A DNA stretch of 64,000 nt from Clostridium simiarum (GCF_018919175.1 NZ_JAHLQL010000001.1:310001-374000), one strand, 5' to 3'; positions 27,129 to 37,101 are shown, numbered from the stretch's first letter. The notes: generated by a model not told the origin, from the sequence alone. Made by a program: numbers and translations.

Positions 27129-28823
27129 ATGAAGTTTAAAGATTTTAAATACCAAAGACCGGAAATAAAAGTCTTAGAGAAGGATTTTAATAATCTTTTA
27201 GAAAGTTTTCAAAGGGCTATAACTTTTGAAGAGCAAGATGAAATAATGACAAAAATAAATAAGCTTAGAAGTGAAATGGAATCTATGTGTAGTATAGCTT
27301 ATATAAGGCATACAATAAACACTAATGATGAATTTTATGAAAAAGAAAATGATTATTTTGATGAAGCACTTCCAGTTTATGAAGGATTAATATCTAAATA
27401 TTATAAGAGCATAGTAGAATCAAAATTTAAAAAAGAGCTAGAAGAAAAATGGGGAACGCAAATTTTTGATTTGGCTAAGGTTAATTTAAAGACTTTTTCT
27501 GAGGAGGTATTAGAAGATCTTAAACAGGAAAATAAGCTATCAAGTGAGTATGTTAAACTAATAGCTTCTGCAAAAATACCTTTTGAGGGAGAAGAGAGAA
27601 ACCTATCAGGACTTATTCCTTTCCAACAATCTAAAGATAGGACTATGAGGAAAAAGGCTAATGAGGCTAGATATGGATTTTTCATAGAAAATGAAGAAAA
27701 ATTTGATAGAATATATGATGAATTAGTTAAAATAAGAACTAAAATAGCTAAAAAATTAGGCTTTTCTGATTTTGTAGAGCTTGGATATGCAAGAATGAGT
27801 AGAACAGACTATGATGCTTCTATGGTTAAAAACTTTAGAGAGCAAGTGCTAGAAGAAATAGTTCCAATAGCTTCAGAATTAAGGTTAAGACAAAGAAAGA
27901 GACTAGGGTTAGAAGAACTTAAATATTATGATGAGAGTTTAATGTTCTTAACTGGAAACGCTACTCCTAAGGGTGATCCACAATGGATAGTAAACAACGG
28001 CGCTACCATGTATTCAGAGCTATCTAAGGAAACTAAAGAATTTTTTGATTTTATGGTAGAAAAGGAATTAATGGATTTAGTTACTAAGGAAGGTAAAGCT
28101 GGAGGGGGATATTGTACTTACATCAGCGAATATAGAGCACCTTTTATATTCTCAAACTTTAATGGAACTTCAGGAGATATAGATGTTTTAACTCATGAAG
28201 CTGGACATGCCTTCCAAGCCTATTGTAGTAGAGACATGGAATTACCAGAGTATAGTTCTCCTACTTATGAAGCTTGCGAAATACATTCTATGAGTATGGA
28301 GTTTTTTACTTGGCCATGGATGGAATTATTCTTTAAAGAGGAGTCTGATAAATATAAATTCGCTCATTTAAGTGAAGCTTTAACCTTTATACCTTATGGA
28401 GTTACAGTGGATGAGTTCCAGCATTATGTTTATAAAAATCCAGAAGCTACTCCAGAGGAAAGAAAAAGGACTTGGAGAGAAATAGAAAAGAAATACTTAC
28501 CTCATAGAGATTATGAAGATAATGAATACCTTGAAAGAGGTGGGTATTGGTATCAACAAGGACATATATTTAGTTCGCCATTCTACTATATTGATTATAC
28601 TCTAGCACAAATATGTGCTCTACAATTTTGGAAGAGAAATAGAGAAAATAAAGAAGAGGCATGGAAAGACTATGTTAGGTTATGTAATGTAGGAGGAAGT
28701 ATGTCTTTTGTTAATCTTGTAGAATATGCAAACTTAATATCACCTTTTAAAGATGGTTGCATAAAGTCAACAGTATCCTCCATTAAACAATGGTTAGATT
28801 CTATAGATGATTCAAAGTTATAA
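27129..28823 (+). CDS. Oligoendopeptidase F-like M3 metallopeptidase
   Basis: A 564-residue zinc peptidase of family M3. The zinc motif HEAGH is at residues 356-360 (VLTHEAGHAFQAY). The third ligand and family motif lie in EACEIHSMSMEFF, and RGGYWYQQGHIFSSPFYYID forms the substrate-side histidine/tyrosine region. Its length agrees with the shorter PepF branch. It degrades small peptides in the cytoplasm. The ATG follows AAAGGGGGG. It is monocistronic with a clear terminator. Confidence 0.92.
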   Translation: MKFKDFKYQRPEIKVLEKDFNNLLESFQRAITFEEQDEIMTKINKLRSEMESMCSIAYIRHTINTNDEFYEKENDYFDEALPVYEGLISKYYKSIVESKFKKELEEKWGTQIFDLAKVNLKTFSEEVLEDLKQENKLSSEYVKLIASAKIPFEGEERNLSGLIPFQQSKDRTMRKKANEARYGFFIENEEKFDRIYDELVKIRTKIAKKLGFSDFVELGYARMSRTDYDASMVKNFREQVLEEIVPIASELRLRQRKRLGLEELKYYDESLMFLTGNATPKGDPQWIVNNGATMYSELSKETKEFFDFMVEKELMDLVTKEGKAGGGYCTYISEYRAPFIFSNFNGTSGDIDVLTHEAGHAFQAYCSRDMELPEYSSPTYEACEIHSMSMEFFTWPWMELFFKEESDKYKFAHLSEALTFIPYGVTVDEFQHYVYKNPEATPEERKRTWREIEKKYLPHRDYEDNEYLERGGYWYQQGHIFSSPFYYIDYTLAQICALQFWKRNRENKEEAWKDYVRLCNVGGSMSFVNLVEYANLISPFKDGCIKSTVSSIKQWLDSIDDSKL

Positions 28824-28843
28824 ATAATTAATGTAAAATAAAA

Positions 28844-28883
28844 AAAGTGGATTTCAAAATAATTGGGTTTTGAGATCCACTTT
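28844..28883 (+). terminator. Rho-independent terminator
   Basis: AAAGTGGATTTCAAAA (28844-28859) pairs with TTTTGAGATCCACTTT (28868-28883) with one bulge. TATATTTTT follows. It lies just after pepF. Confidence 0.85.
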
Positions 28884-28924
28884 ATATTTTTATACAATTT
28901 TAAGAATTAATTTACTGTTTAAAG

Positions 28925-28964
28925 ATACTAAATATAAGTATATAAATATACTTATATTTAGTAT
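28925..28964. repeat. Perfect 19-bp A/T-rich palindrome
   Basis: ATACTAAATATAAGTATAT (28925-28943) is exactly inverted at 28946-28964 with only two bases between. It sits between the pepF terminator and the gatD stop codon. It may be the terminator or end-stabiliser of the minus-strand murT-gatD transcript, although no T tract follows. Confidence 0.6.
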
Positions 28965-28967
28965 ATA

Positions 28968-29696
28968 TTATTTTTTAGAATTAGTAGCTATTATATGTTC
29001 TTTAGCTTTTAATTCAAAGGTGTCATCTAAAGAGGATAAATTAATTTTTTCATTATATTTATTCTCTAAAGCGCTTAATAGAAGCCTATCAGAGAGTTCC
29101 GGATTTTTAGAAAGTAAAGATCCATGAAAGTAGGAACAGAAGGTGTTTTTATATATACATCCTTCATAACCATCCTCCCCATTGTTGCCAAAGCCTTCAA
29201 TACATTTTCCTAAGGGTTCTAAATCACCTATGTAGGTTCTGCCAGAATGGTTTTCAAAGCCTACATAAGTCTCATTGAAACTTTCATTTTTTATTAGGGT
29301 ATTTCCAATAAATCTAGTGTTACCAGCCTCAGTATAGATATCTAAAAGACCAAGTCCCTCTAATTTTTCACCAGTATTGGTGGTATAGTATTTTCCTAAG
29401 AGCTGATAACCACCACATATAGCTAAAAGAACTTTTCCCTCTTCTATATAGCGTGATAAAGGTTCCTTCTTATGAGTGATTAGATCTTCAGAAACAATGG
29501 ATTGCTCATAATCCTGTCCGCCACCAAAGAATACTATATCATAATCCTCAACATGAAATTCATCCCCTAAAGAAACATTTTGTATAGTGACCTTTATATC
29601 TCTTTTTTCTGCTCTATATTTTAATATATGAATATTACCTAGATCTCCATAAACATTTAAAAGATCTGGATAAAGATGACATATGTTTAACTCCAT
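28968..29696 (-). CDS. gatD: Lipid II isoglutaminyl synthase, glutaminase subunit GatD
   Basis: A 242-residue class I glutamine amidotransferase of the CobB/CobQ type. The nucleophile is C94 in LLAICGGYQLLG, and the catalytic His is H191 in CSYFHGSLL. These positions match well-studied GatD proteins. GatD supplies ammonia to MurT, which amidates the D-Glu of lipid II to D-isoglutamine. Start ATG 29696 follows AAAGGAG. It lies 19 bases after murT in the same operon. The pair is essential for normal peptidoglycan cross-linking in several Gram-positive bacteria. Confidence 0.92.
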   Translation of the reverse strand: MELNICHLYPDLLNVYGDLGNIHILKYRAEKRDIKVTIQNVSLGDEFHVEDYDIVFFGGGQDYEQSIVSEDLITHKKEPLSRYIEEGKVLLAICGGYQLLGKYYTTNTGEKLEGLGLLDIYTEAGNTRFIGNTLIKNESFNETYVGFENHSGRTYIGDLEPLGKCIEGFGNNGEDGYEGCIYKNTFCSYFHGSLLSKNPELSDRLLLSALENKYNEKINLSSLDDTFELKAKEHIIATNSKK

Positions 29697-29715
29697 TTTA
29701 TTACGCTCCTTTATA

Positions 29716-31080
29716 TTACCAAAGTTTCTTTATATATCCCTTTGAATGGAGATGTTTTCTAAAATTAATCATAGCTGTATAAGTAGCTAATACATATATT
29801 TCATCGCTAGTGCACTCTACTATATTATTAAGCATATCATTATAGGTATCACTTAATTTGAAGCTATGAGGATCTAATCCACTTATTTTTAGTCTTACGG
29901 CCATATCGTATAGACGATCTCCACCTATTAATATTTCTTCAATGGAAAGAGATCCTAATTTGTGGAAGTTTACATCCCAAATCCAAGAGATATCCCTTCC
30001 ATCAGCATAATTATCATTTAATAAAAATGCTAGAGACATTTGAGATTTATTTAGAGATATTGTATCCAAAGCTTGATTATATCCAGCAGGATTTTTAACT
30101 AATATTATATTTACTTTTTTACCCTCTATATTAAGAACCTCTTGTCTTCCAAAGCTAGAATCCTGCTTTGATAGAGAATTACCTATTAAAGTATCTTCTA
30201 TGTTAAAAAACTTTGATATAGAATAAGCACATAAAGCATTATATATATTATAGGTTCCGGATTGAGGTATAAAAAATTCATTATGGTTAATTATAAATGA
30301 AGAACCTTCTGAGGTTAGTTTAACTATATCTTCAATAGCGTAGTTTAATTCAGGTTTTTTATAGCCACAATTATCACAGAAAAAATCTCCTAGATGATTA
30401 TAAGTTATAAAGTTATATTTATAAGGAGCTTTGCATACCTTGCAAAACTTTGCATCTGCATTTAATTCAATGGTTTTATCCCCTTGATTAAATTTATTAA
30501 AACCATAATAAAGCACAGGGTTTTCTAAGGATAGATTTCCCAATAAAGATTCATCGCCATTTAAGATTAAAGTAGACTTTGGAGTGTTCTTTACTCCTTC
30601 TAAAATCTTCTCTAAAGTGGTGTAAACCTCTCCATATCTATCTAGCTGATCCCTGAAAAGATTTGTAATAGTTATGATTTCAGGCTTAATATGCTCTGTT
30701 ATAAATTTAACATTTGCCTCATCTACTTCCAGTATAGCGATTTTATTCTTATCTTTATCTTTGAAGAAATTGTAGTTTTCTACAAAACAAGATACAATAC
30801 CAGGTAACATATTAGCACCGGTATTATTAGTTATAACATCATATCCTTTTTGTTTAAATATATTAAAAGTCATTCCTGTAGTAGTAGTTTTACCATTAGT
30901 ACCGGTCACTATTATAGTTTTGTAATCTTTGCTTATAACTTTTAATATATTTTTATCAAATTTTAGAGCTATTTTGCCTGGAAAATTACTTCCGCCTTTT
31001 AAAAAAGTCTTAGAGATTTTTAATACAAATTTTGATATAACAATACTAAAAAAAGATTTTATATTTATTTTAGACACCAC
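29716..31080 (-). CDS. murT: Lipid II isoglutaminyl synthase, Mur ligase-like subunit MurT
   Basis: A 454-residue Mur ligase family protein. The ATP loop is TIIVTGTNGKTTTTGM (residues about 56-71), and the Mur ligase Glu/His segment includes ILEVDEANVKF. A four-cysteine zinc ribbon CKVCKAPY...FFCDNCGYKKP (about 218-246), characteristic of MurT, sits in the middle domain. The C-terminal DUF1727 domain (about 320-454) docks GatD. The start is uncertain: GTG at 31080 or 31077, with AAGGTGGTG overlapping the start itself. Together with GatD it amidates lipid II at the inner membrane face. Confidence 0.92.
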   Translation of the reverse strand: MVSKINIKSFFSIVISKFVLKISKTFLKGGSNFPGKIALKFDKNILKVISKDYKTIIVTGTNGKTTTTGMTFNIFKQKGYDVITNNTGANMLPGIVSCFVENYNFFKDKDKNKIAILEVDEANVKFITEHIKPEIITITNLFRDQLDRYGEVYTTLEKILEGVKNTPKSTLILNGDESLLGNLSLENPVLYYGFNKFNQGDKTIELNADAKFCKVCKAPYKYNFITYNHLGDFFCDNCGYKKPELNYAIEDIVKLTSEGSSFIINHNEFFIPQSGTYNIYNALCAYSISKFFNIEDTLIGNSLSKQDSSFGRQEVLNIEGKKVNIILVKNPAGYNQALDTISLNKSQMSLAFLLNDNYADGRDISWIWDVNFHKLGSLSIEEILIGGDRLYDMAVRLKISGLDPHSFKLSDTYNDMLNNIVECTSDEIYVLATYTAMINFRKHLHSKGYIKKLW

Positions 31081-31153
31081 CTTGAATGAATATGTAGATT
31101 TTTAAAATTAGCATTAAGCAAAGTTTATAGATAGAGTAGACTTTACTTAATGA

Positions 31154-32242
31154 TCATTTAGCCTTTGAAGAACTAAACTCTAAAAAGCTAAATTTATCAC
31201 TTAAATTAAAGGTTAAATTTTTACTTTTTTTATTTAGTGTATCTATAAGGGATTTGCTTTCATCCTTACTGCATAATTGAGGTATAAACTCATTATGTGA
31301 GAAGGAATAATCTAATTTAAAGGGAGATACTTTAACGCCTATAGCGAAAAGGTTGCCCTCTTTAAATACTATACTTAATTGATATAAAGGAGTAGGAATA
31401 GATTCTTTTTTATTTGATAGTAAATAAGGAAGACCATTTATTATAAATCTGTCCTTATACTGTTCTATATAATACTCTTCACTATCTAAATATACTATTA
31501 CATCCGCACCAGATCTTATGAGAGAATGACTTATTTTACTTTTTTCATCAGTATTTTCCTTTGAGTTTTTACTAAGTAATACTAAAAAATCCCCTTTGGT
31601 TTTTAATGAATAAACTCTTTCTTTTAGAGCTAATAAGGAATCCCTATCTAGATTTTTTTCATCATATTCGAAAAAAATCATATTTACATCTTTTACGCTA
31701 AGGTATAAAGTATTATATAGATTAAAGATATTTGAATCTTTAAAAGGATCTAAGGATAAGTCCTTCTGAGCATTTTCTAAGTTACAAACCTCTATAGAAG
31801 AATTTAAATCGCTGATGAAATTCGGTTCTTTTCCTATAGGTTCATGTTGTTCTAAAGCTAAAAATGAGAGCGTATCCTGCTCTATTAAACTATCCAAATT
31901 CATCAAATACTGTAGCTTTCCCTTGGAATTTATAGGAAGACTTTCTTTATATGGTAACTTTCCACTTAAGGTTAAAACTATCTCTTTTATATCAGAGGAT
32001 TTTTTTGGACTTCCTTTAAGAGTATAATAGAAATATTTTATATCAACAAAAGTATTTTTACCACTATATAAAGCGCTTTCTACAGTTTTTGATAAGGGTT
32101 TTAAAGTGTTTTCATAGCCTAGCATGAACATGAAAGAAAAACTTAAAATTAAAAACATTGTGGTAAAGGTAATTAGTAATAATTTAAAAGTATTAATAGA
32201 TTTTCTTTTAATATTTTTATTCTGTTTATGATCATTAACCAT
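31154..32242 (-). CDS. Membrane-anchored CapA-like (poly-gamma-glutamate capsule-type) degenerate protein
   Basis: A 362-residue protein with one N-terminal membrane helix (about 19-41) and an extracytoplasmic domain. The order of elements recalls CapA/PgsA metallophosphatase-like proteins: EIVLTLSGKL at the start, GDFLVLLSKNSKEN in the middle, then SLIRSGADVIVYLDSEEYYI followed by EQYKDRFIINGLPYLL (compare AHALIDAGADIVIGHHPHV with YKGKLIAYSLGNFVF). The histidines and asparagines of the usual metal site are missing, so a binding or structural role is more likely. It precedes murT by 73 bases on the same strand, suggesting a wall-related operon. This assignment is tentative. Confidence 0.5.
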   Translation of the reverse strand: MVNDHKQNKNIKRKSINTFKLLLITFTTMFLILSFSFMFMLGYENTLKPLSKTVESALYSGKNTFVDIKYFYYTLKGSPKKSSDIKEIVLTLSGKLPYKESLPINSKGKLQYLMNLDSLIEQDTLSFLALEQHEPIGKEPNFISDLNSSIEVCNLENAQKDLSLDPFKDSNIFNLYNTLYLSVKDVNMIFFEYDEKNLDRDSLLALKERVYSLKTKGDFLVLLSKNSKENTDEKSKISHSLIRSGADVIVYLDSEEYYIEQYKDRFIINGLPYLLSNKKESIPTPLYQLSIVFKEGNLFAIGVKVSPFKLDYSFSHNEFIPQLCSKDESKSLIDTLNKKSKNLTFNLSDKFSFLEFSSSKAK

Positions 32243-32431
32243 AACAGCACCTCAGTCTTTTCTTTTTATGGTTTTCTTCTATTTAGTATAGCATAGTAGA
32301 GTATTCAAATGAAAGTCTAATAAGTTTTAATATGATAAATTATACATAAAGTTAGGCTGAAATTTTAAATTTTATTAATGAAATATATTTTAAAAAAGAG
32401 TTTTAAAATTAATAAGAAAGGAAGAGAGTAT

Positions 32432-33409
32432 ATGTATCCAATTAAATTTGAAAATATTTATTTTGAAAAGATATGGGGAGGAAGGGATCTGGAACTATTT
32501 AGGGGTAATTTACCAAAAGGGCACATAGGTGAAAGTTGGGATATAGCTTGCCATCCTCATGGAATAGGTATAGTTTCTAATGGAAAATTTAAAGGAATTT
32601 CCTTTGATAAGCTTATAGAAGAGCAAGGAGAGAAACTTATAGGTAAAGATATATGTAAAGAGAAATTTCCATTACTTTTAAAACTCATAAATGCTAAAGA
32701 TAAGTTATCTGTGCAAGTTCATCCAAATGATAAATATGGATTAAAGGTTGAAGGGGAACTTGGAAAAACCGAGGCTTGGTACGTAATAGAAGCTTTTGAA
32801 GGAGCTAATTTAATTGTAGGTACTAAGGAGTGTACTAAAAAACAATTTGAAAGTGCCTTAAAAAATGGGAAATTAGACCCTTATTTAAATAAGGTAGAAG
32901 TAAAAAAAGGTGATGTGTTTTTTGTGAAAAGTGGATTGGTTCATGCAATTGGAGAAGGGGTAGTTATTGCTGAAATACAGCAAAATAGTGATACCACCTA
33001 TAGAGTATATGATTACAATAGAGGCCGTGAGATCCACGTGGAAAAGGCTTTAGATGTGATAGATTTTTCATTAAAGGGTGAAAAGAGTAAAGGGTTGAAG
33101 GTTCAGCATGAAGGATATACTAAAACTTACCACTGTGTATCACCATATTTTTCTCTAGAAATATATGATATAGAGCATAAGGTGGAAGAGAAAAGTGATG
33201 AGAATAGGTTTTATATATTCACTTGTGTAGAAGGGCAAGGTGAAATAGAATATAAAGATGGATCAGAAGCTATAGTTAAGGGAGAGAGCATTTTAATTCC
33301 TGCAACTCTTGGTAAGTACACTATAAAGGGTGAAGTGGTATTATTAAAAACCTATGTGCCAGAGGTGGAAGAACTTAGAGAAGAAATACTTAAAGTTGTA
33401 GAAAAATAG
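32432..33409 (+). CDS. manA: Mannose-6-phosphate isomerase, class I
   Basis: A 325-residue type I phosphomannose isomerase (cupin fold). It has KIWGGRDLELF, GESWDIACHPHG, the metal-binding LSVQVHPNDKYG, KTEAWYVIEA, and the C-terminal FVKSGLVHAIGEGVVIAEIQ and TYRVYDYNR. It interconverts mannose-6-phosphate and fructose-6-phosphate, feeding glycolysis and sugar-nucleotide synthesis. The reading frame is open from 32378, but AAGGAAGAGAG directly precedes the ATG at 32432. It is monocistronic with its own terminator. Confidence 0.93.
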   Translation: MYPIKFENIYFEKIWGGRDLELFRGNLPKGHIGESWDIACHPHGIGIVSNGKFKGISFDKLIEEQGEKLIGKDICKEKFPLLLKLINAKDKLSVQVHPNDKYGLKVEGELGKTEAWYVIEAFEGANLIVGTKECTKKQFESALKNGKLDPYLNKVEVKKGDVFFVKSGLVHAIGEGVVIAEIQQNSDTTYRVYDYNRGREIHVEKALDVIDFSLKGEKSKGLKVQHEGYTKTYHCVSPYFSLEIYDIEHKVEEKSDENRFYIFTCVEGQGEIEYKDGSEAIVKGESILIPATLGKYTIKGEVVLLKTYVPEVEELREEILKVVEK

Positions 33410-33420
33410 TTATTTTAATT

Positions 33421-33462
33421 AGGATACCTAAAGCCGTTGTTTTTGGGTATCCTTTTATTTTT
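33421..33462 (+). terminator. Rho-independent terminator
   Basis: AGGATACC (33421-33428) pairs with GGTATCCT (33446-33453), followed by TTTATTTTT, just after manA. Confidence 0.85.
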
Positions 33463-33626
33463 GAAGGCAGTAATTGTTTAGAGAAAACTTAATGCATAAT
33501 AATACATTAAAACTTAACTTACTTAGTATAATTTATATATAACATATGCTAATGAATAAAAAGAATATTTCAATGAAGGAATGGATTCATATTGAACCTG
33601 TTTAAAATATAACAGTAAAATATTTC

Positions 33627-33655
33627 TTGCAAAAAATCTTCTATTGTGTGATAAT
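33627..33655 (+). promoter_or_regulatory. Likely sigma-A promoter of pckA
   Basis: TTGCAA (33627-33632) and GATAAT (33650-33655) are 17 bases apart, 41 bases before the pckA ATG. Both boxes have one mismatch to consensus. Confidence 0.55.
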
Positions 33656-33695
33656 TTAAGTGTAAAGAGTATTATATATTGTAGGGGGAAGGAAA

Positions 33696-35270
33696 ATGGG
33701 GTTAAACAATCTATCCTATTTAAACTTAGGTGTAAAAAATGTATATGACAATTTACCAGTAACTGAACTAGTTGAACATGCTCTAAAAAATAATGAAGGA
33801 TGTCTTTCTAAAACAGGAGCACTTGTAGTACATACAGGTAAGTATACAGGAAGATCTCCTAAGGACAGGTTTATAGTAAAGCAAAAGAGTATTGAAGATA
33901 AGATAAACTGGGGAAGTGTAAATCTTCCGATTTCAGAAGAAATCTTTAATAATCTTTATGAAAAGGTTTTAAATTATTTAAAAGAGAAAGATGCTTATGT
34001 TTTTGACGGCTTTGTAGGAGCAGAAGAGAAGTATAGAATATCAGTTAAAACTGTATGTGAATATGCATCTCAAGCATTATTTTCTAATCAATTGTTTAGA
34101 AGATATGAAGAGGACGGAAAAAGAGATACAGATATACCAGACTTTACAGTTATTTCAGCGCCAGGATTTAAGGCTGATGGAGAAAAAGATGGGATAAACT
34201 CAGAAGCTTTTATATTAGTAAATTTCGATAGAAAGATAGTTCTTATAGGAGGAACTCAATATTCAGGAGAAATTAAAAAGTCTATGTTCTCAGTTATGAA
34301 CTTCTTATTACCTTTAAAGGGAGTATTTCCTATGCATTGCTCTGCTAATGTAGGGGAAAAGGAGGACGTAGCTATATTCTTTGGATTATCAGGAACAGGA
34401 AAAACTACATTATCCACAGATCCAAACAGAAAACTTATAGGAGACGATGAACATGGATGGTGGGATAATGGAGTATTTAATTTTGAAGGTGGTTGTTATG
34501 CAAAAACCATCAATTTAGATAAGGAAAAGGAAAAGGATATCTACGAAGCAATAAGATTTGGTGCTTTATTAGAGAATGTTATTTTAGATGATAAAAAAAG
34601 TCCAGACTATGATGATAGAAGCCTTACAGAGAACACTAGAGCAGCTTATCCCTTGTATCATATTGACAACATACAAAAGGGAGGAAAGGGTGGCAATCCG
34701 GACACAGTTATATTCTTAACTGCAGATGCCTTTGGAGTATTACCACCAGTTTCAAAACTATCAAAAGAGGCTGCTATGTATCATTTCATGTCTGGATATA
34801 CAAGTAAACTAGCAGGAACAGAAAGAGGTATTAAAGAACCTCAAGCTACCTTTTCAGCTTGCTTTGGAGAACCATTTATGCTAATGAATCCAGCTGTTTA
34901 TGCTAAGTTGTTAGGAGAAAAGATAGACAAGCATAAAGTGGATGTATATCTTATAAACACTGGTTGGTGTGGAGGATCTTATGGAGTGGGGTCTAGAATG
35001 AAGCTTCCATACACAAGAGCTATGGTTACAGCAGCTATTGAAGGAAAACTAAAATCTGCTAAGTGGGAAGAACATCCAATATTTAAAGTTATGATGCCAA
35101 AGGAGTGCCCAGGAGTACCAAGCGAGATGCTGAATCCAATTAATCTATGGGAGGACAAAGAGGCTTATCATAATAAAGCTATAGAGCTAGCTAAAAAATT
35201 CAAAGAAAACTTTAAAAAATTCAAAGAAGTTTCTGAGGATATAGCTAATGCAGGTCCTGTAATAGAATAA
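33696..35270 (+). CDS. pckA: Phosphoenolpyruvate carboxykinase (ATP)
   Basis: A 524-residue ATP-type PEPCK, full length. Near the N-terminus are [14 protein letters not shown] and the substrate-binding [12 protein letters not shown]. The P-loop is [13 protein letters not shown], followed by the metal-binding [20 protein letters not shown] (all kinase-2 acidic residues present). [15 protein letters not shown] and [16 protein letters not shown] complete the family pattern. The enzyme interconverts oxaloacetate and PEP with ATP/ADP. In a fermenting Clostridium it may run either anaplerotically or for gluconeogenesis. The ATG follows AGGGGGAAGG. Confidence 0.95.
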   Translation: MGLNNLSYLNLGVKNVYDNLPVTELVEHALKNNEGCLSKTGALVVHTGKYTGRSPKDRFIVKQKSIEDKINWGSVNLPISEEIFNNLYEKVLNYLKEKDAYVFDGFVGAEEKYRISVKTVCEYASQALFSNQLFRRYEEDGKRDTDIPDFTVISAPGFKADGEKDGINSEAFILVNFDRKIVLIGGTQYSGEIKKSMFSVMNFLLPLKGVFPMHCSANVGEKEDVAIFFGLSGTGKTTLSTDPNRKLIGDDEHGWWDNGVFNFEGGCYAKTINLDKEKEKDIYEAIRFGALLENVILDDKKSPDYDDRSLTENTRAAYPLYHIDNIQKGGKGGNPDTVIFLTADAFGVLPPVSKLSKEAAMYHFMSGYTSKLAGTERGIKEPQATFSACFGEPFMLMNPAVYAKLLGEKIDKHKVDVYLINTGWCGGSYGVGSRMKLPYTRAMVTAAIEGKLKSAKWEEHPIFKVMMPKECPGVPSEMLNPINLWEDKEAYHNKAIELAKKFKENFKKFKEVSEDIANAGPVIE

Positions 35271-35281
35271 AATAATTAAAT

Positions 35282-35316
35282 AAAAACTTCTCAGAGTATA
35301 CTTTGAGAAGTTTTTT
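35282..35316 (+). terminator. Rho-independent terminator
   Basis: AAAACTTCTCA pairs with TGAGAAGTTTT, followed by TT, 12 bases after the pckA stop. Confidence 0.88.
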
Positions 35317-35454
35317 GTTGAATCTATAAGTATATTTTTATTAAAAAATCCGATTAAAAAATATTTTAATAGTTTAATATAGGAAATAAATGATTTTTAG
35401 TATATAATTTAAATATATTATAATTAAAATAAAAGTTAAGTGAGGTTTAGAAAT

Positions 35455-36567
35455 ATGAAGTCTTTCTCTAGAAAAATAATATTACTTGGGATTATAGTAG
35501 TATCCTTTGCGCTGTTTGCTTTTGGATGCAAAAACAAAGTTGATAAGTCAAAGGGATTATTTGTAGAAAAATGGGATAATATTTATATGGGGACTAATAT
35601 TAAATTTTATAATGAAGACTTTAGTACTAGCTATTTAAAAAGCTTATCAGAGGATCAAGGGCTATTTTCCAAAGTGGAAGGTGCAACCACAGATATGGAT
35701 AAGTCTTTAAAATTATTAGCTTGGACTCATGAAATGTTCACATTTAATAAAGGTAGCGAAAGCGGTAAAGAGGATGCTAAGGATATAATTGATTCATTAA
35801 AAGATGCTAAAAAAGCTTCTGATAAAGATATGTCTATAGTTTTTGCACAAGCAGTTAGAACAGCTGGGGTATACTCAAGACTTGGAGAGTTTAGAGTTAA
35901 AGATAGCCAATTTTATAAAAAGGATTCTTCTTTATATGTGGTGGAAATTTGGAGTAAGGAATTAAACAAATGGGTAATGATAGATGTGGCTCATAAGGCT
36001 TATTTTTCTTATGAGGAAGTTCCTTTAAGCGCTATGGAAGTGTTAAATAGGAATATAGCTGAATTAGAGGTAAGGGAAGTTGAAAAGATAGAAAAATATA
36101 AAAAAGAAATGGCGAAATATCTTTATTCTTATAGTATACCAATAGATAATAATTTTGTAGGCATTAAAAAAAGCAATGCCTATATAACCTACATACCTGA
36201 AGGAGATATGCCGGAGTTAAAATCTTTAAACTCCTATGCTGGTCCATCTCTTTACGTTAATAAGGTAGATATGTTTCAATTTAGTCCTACAAAAGAATAT
36301 GTAGATGATAAAAGTGATGACAAAGCCACGTTTATCCTTATGAAAGGTGAACCTTCTTTAGATAAACTTGAAGAACTAGGGTTTGTTGTAGGAGCTTTTA
36401 AGAATAGTGTTATGGTAAAGGAGTATTATGTCAGTATAAATGGTTCTGAATATGCTAAAGTAAACAAATACTTTGATTTAGCCATAAAACCTGGCGAAAA
36501 TACCATAACCCTTTCAGAGGATGGCAAAACTTCAGTAAAAGAAATAAAGATTCAATATAAAAAATAA
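35455..36567 (+). CDS. Lipoprotein with a degenerate transglutaminase-like domain
   Basis: A 370-residue predicted lipoprotein. The signal peptide ends in a lipobox-like FAFGC, with Cys at about residue 25. The central part (about 80-205) follows the transglutaminase-like fold: LKLLAWTHEMF, DMSIVFAQAVRTAGVYSRLG (the Cys position reads Ser) and YVVEIWSKELNKWVMIDVAH (the His position is not conserved, Asp is kept). The protein is probably not a protease or transferase. The C-terminal 100 residues look like beta-rich binding domains. A GTG at 35440 is in frame, but the ATG at 35455 fits GTGAGG better. The function is unknown. Confidence 0.6.
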   Translation: MKSFSRKIILLGIIVVSFALFAFGCKNKVDKSKGLFVEKWDNIYMGTNIKFYNEDFSTSYLKSLSEDQGLFSKVEGATTDMDKSLKLLAWTHEMFTFNKGSESGKEDAKDIIDSLKDAKKASDKDMSIVFAQAVRTAGVYSRLGEFRVKDSQFYKKDSSLYVVEIWSKELNKWVMIDVAHKAYFSYEEVPLSAMEVLNRNIAELEVREVEKIEKYKKEMAKYLYSYSIPIDNNFVGIKKSNAYITYIPEGDMPELKSLNSYAGPSLYVNKVDMFQFSPTKEYVDDKSDDKATFILMKGEPSLDKLEELGFVVGAFKNSVMVKEYYVSINGSEYAKVNKYFDLAIKPGENTITLSEDGKTSVKEIKIQYKK

Positions 36568-36574
36568 AGATTTT

Positions 36575-36619
36575 AAGATACTCTAAAATTACAATGTGTA
36601 ATTTTAGAGTATCTTTTTT
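36575..36619 (+). terminator. Rho-independent terminator
   Basis: A 19-bp perfect stem (36575-36593 with 36597-36615) with a 3-base loop is followed by a T run, just after the lipoprotein gene. Confidence 0.92.
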
Positions 36620-36715
36620 TATAGTGCTTTTAAAAATGAATCATATTTAAAGAAAAGCTTATTAAATTTAGTAAAATGAAGCATAATAATTATAAAAGGC
36701 GAAGAGGGTGATGTT

Positions 36716-36985
36716 ATGGAAGGAATAAAGATATGTGAAGTTCCTTATGATGCATTATACAAAGACTATGATTATGATTGGAAGGAAATGAAAAGCTTAG
36801 AGACTAGATTTAATCTTCATTGTGACAGTAATACCATGATTTATCTAGAAAAAGGGGAAGCTACTTTGACTTTAAAAGAAGAGGTTTTATACTTAAGTGA
36901 AAACAATATGGTTATTGTTTCTCGAAAATTAGATATTCTTTTTGAAATAATAAAGCCTTGTAAAATTTATTATTGTCATTCATAA
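36716..36985 (+). CDS. Small cupin-like protein of unknown function
   Basis: An 89-residue soluble protein, ATG behind GAGGGTGATG. The C-terminal half (NTMIYLEKGEATLTLKEEVL followed by YLSENNMVIVS) looks like a short cupin or AraC-N-type beta barrel strand set, but no metal-binding histidines are present. No firm family. It sits alone between the lipoprotein and sod genes. Confidence 0.55.
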   Translation: MEGIKICEVPYDALYKDYDYDWKEMKSLETRFNLHCDSNTMIYLEKGEATLTLKEEVLYLSENNMVIVSRKLDILFEIIKPCKIYYCHS

Positions 36986-37101
36986 AACCAAAATAAAATC
37001 ATATAATTTATTAAACAATATTGATTATTATTATCAGTTGTGTTAATATAATATTAAACAGTTTAAAAATAAATTTATGAGAGTTATGGAGGAATTTTAT
37101 A

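Noticed and set aside
28870..29127. Plus-strand 85-codon ORF over the A/T palindrome and gatD end
   Set aside because: It overlaps the pepF terminator and gatD in antisense and has no ribosome binding site.
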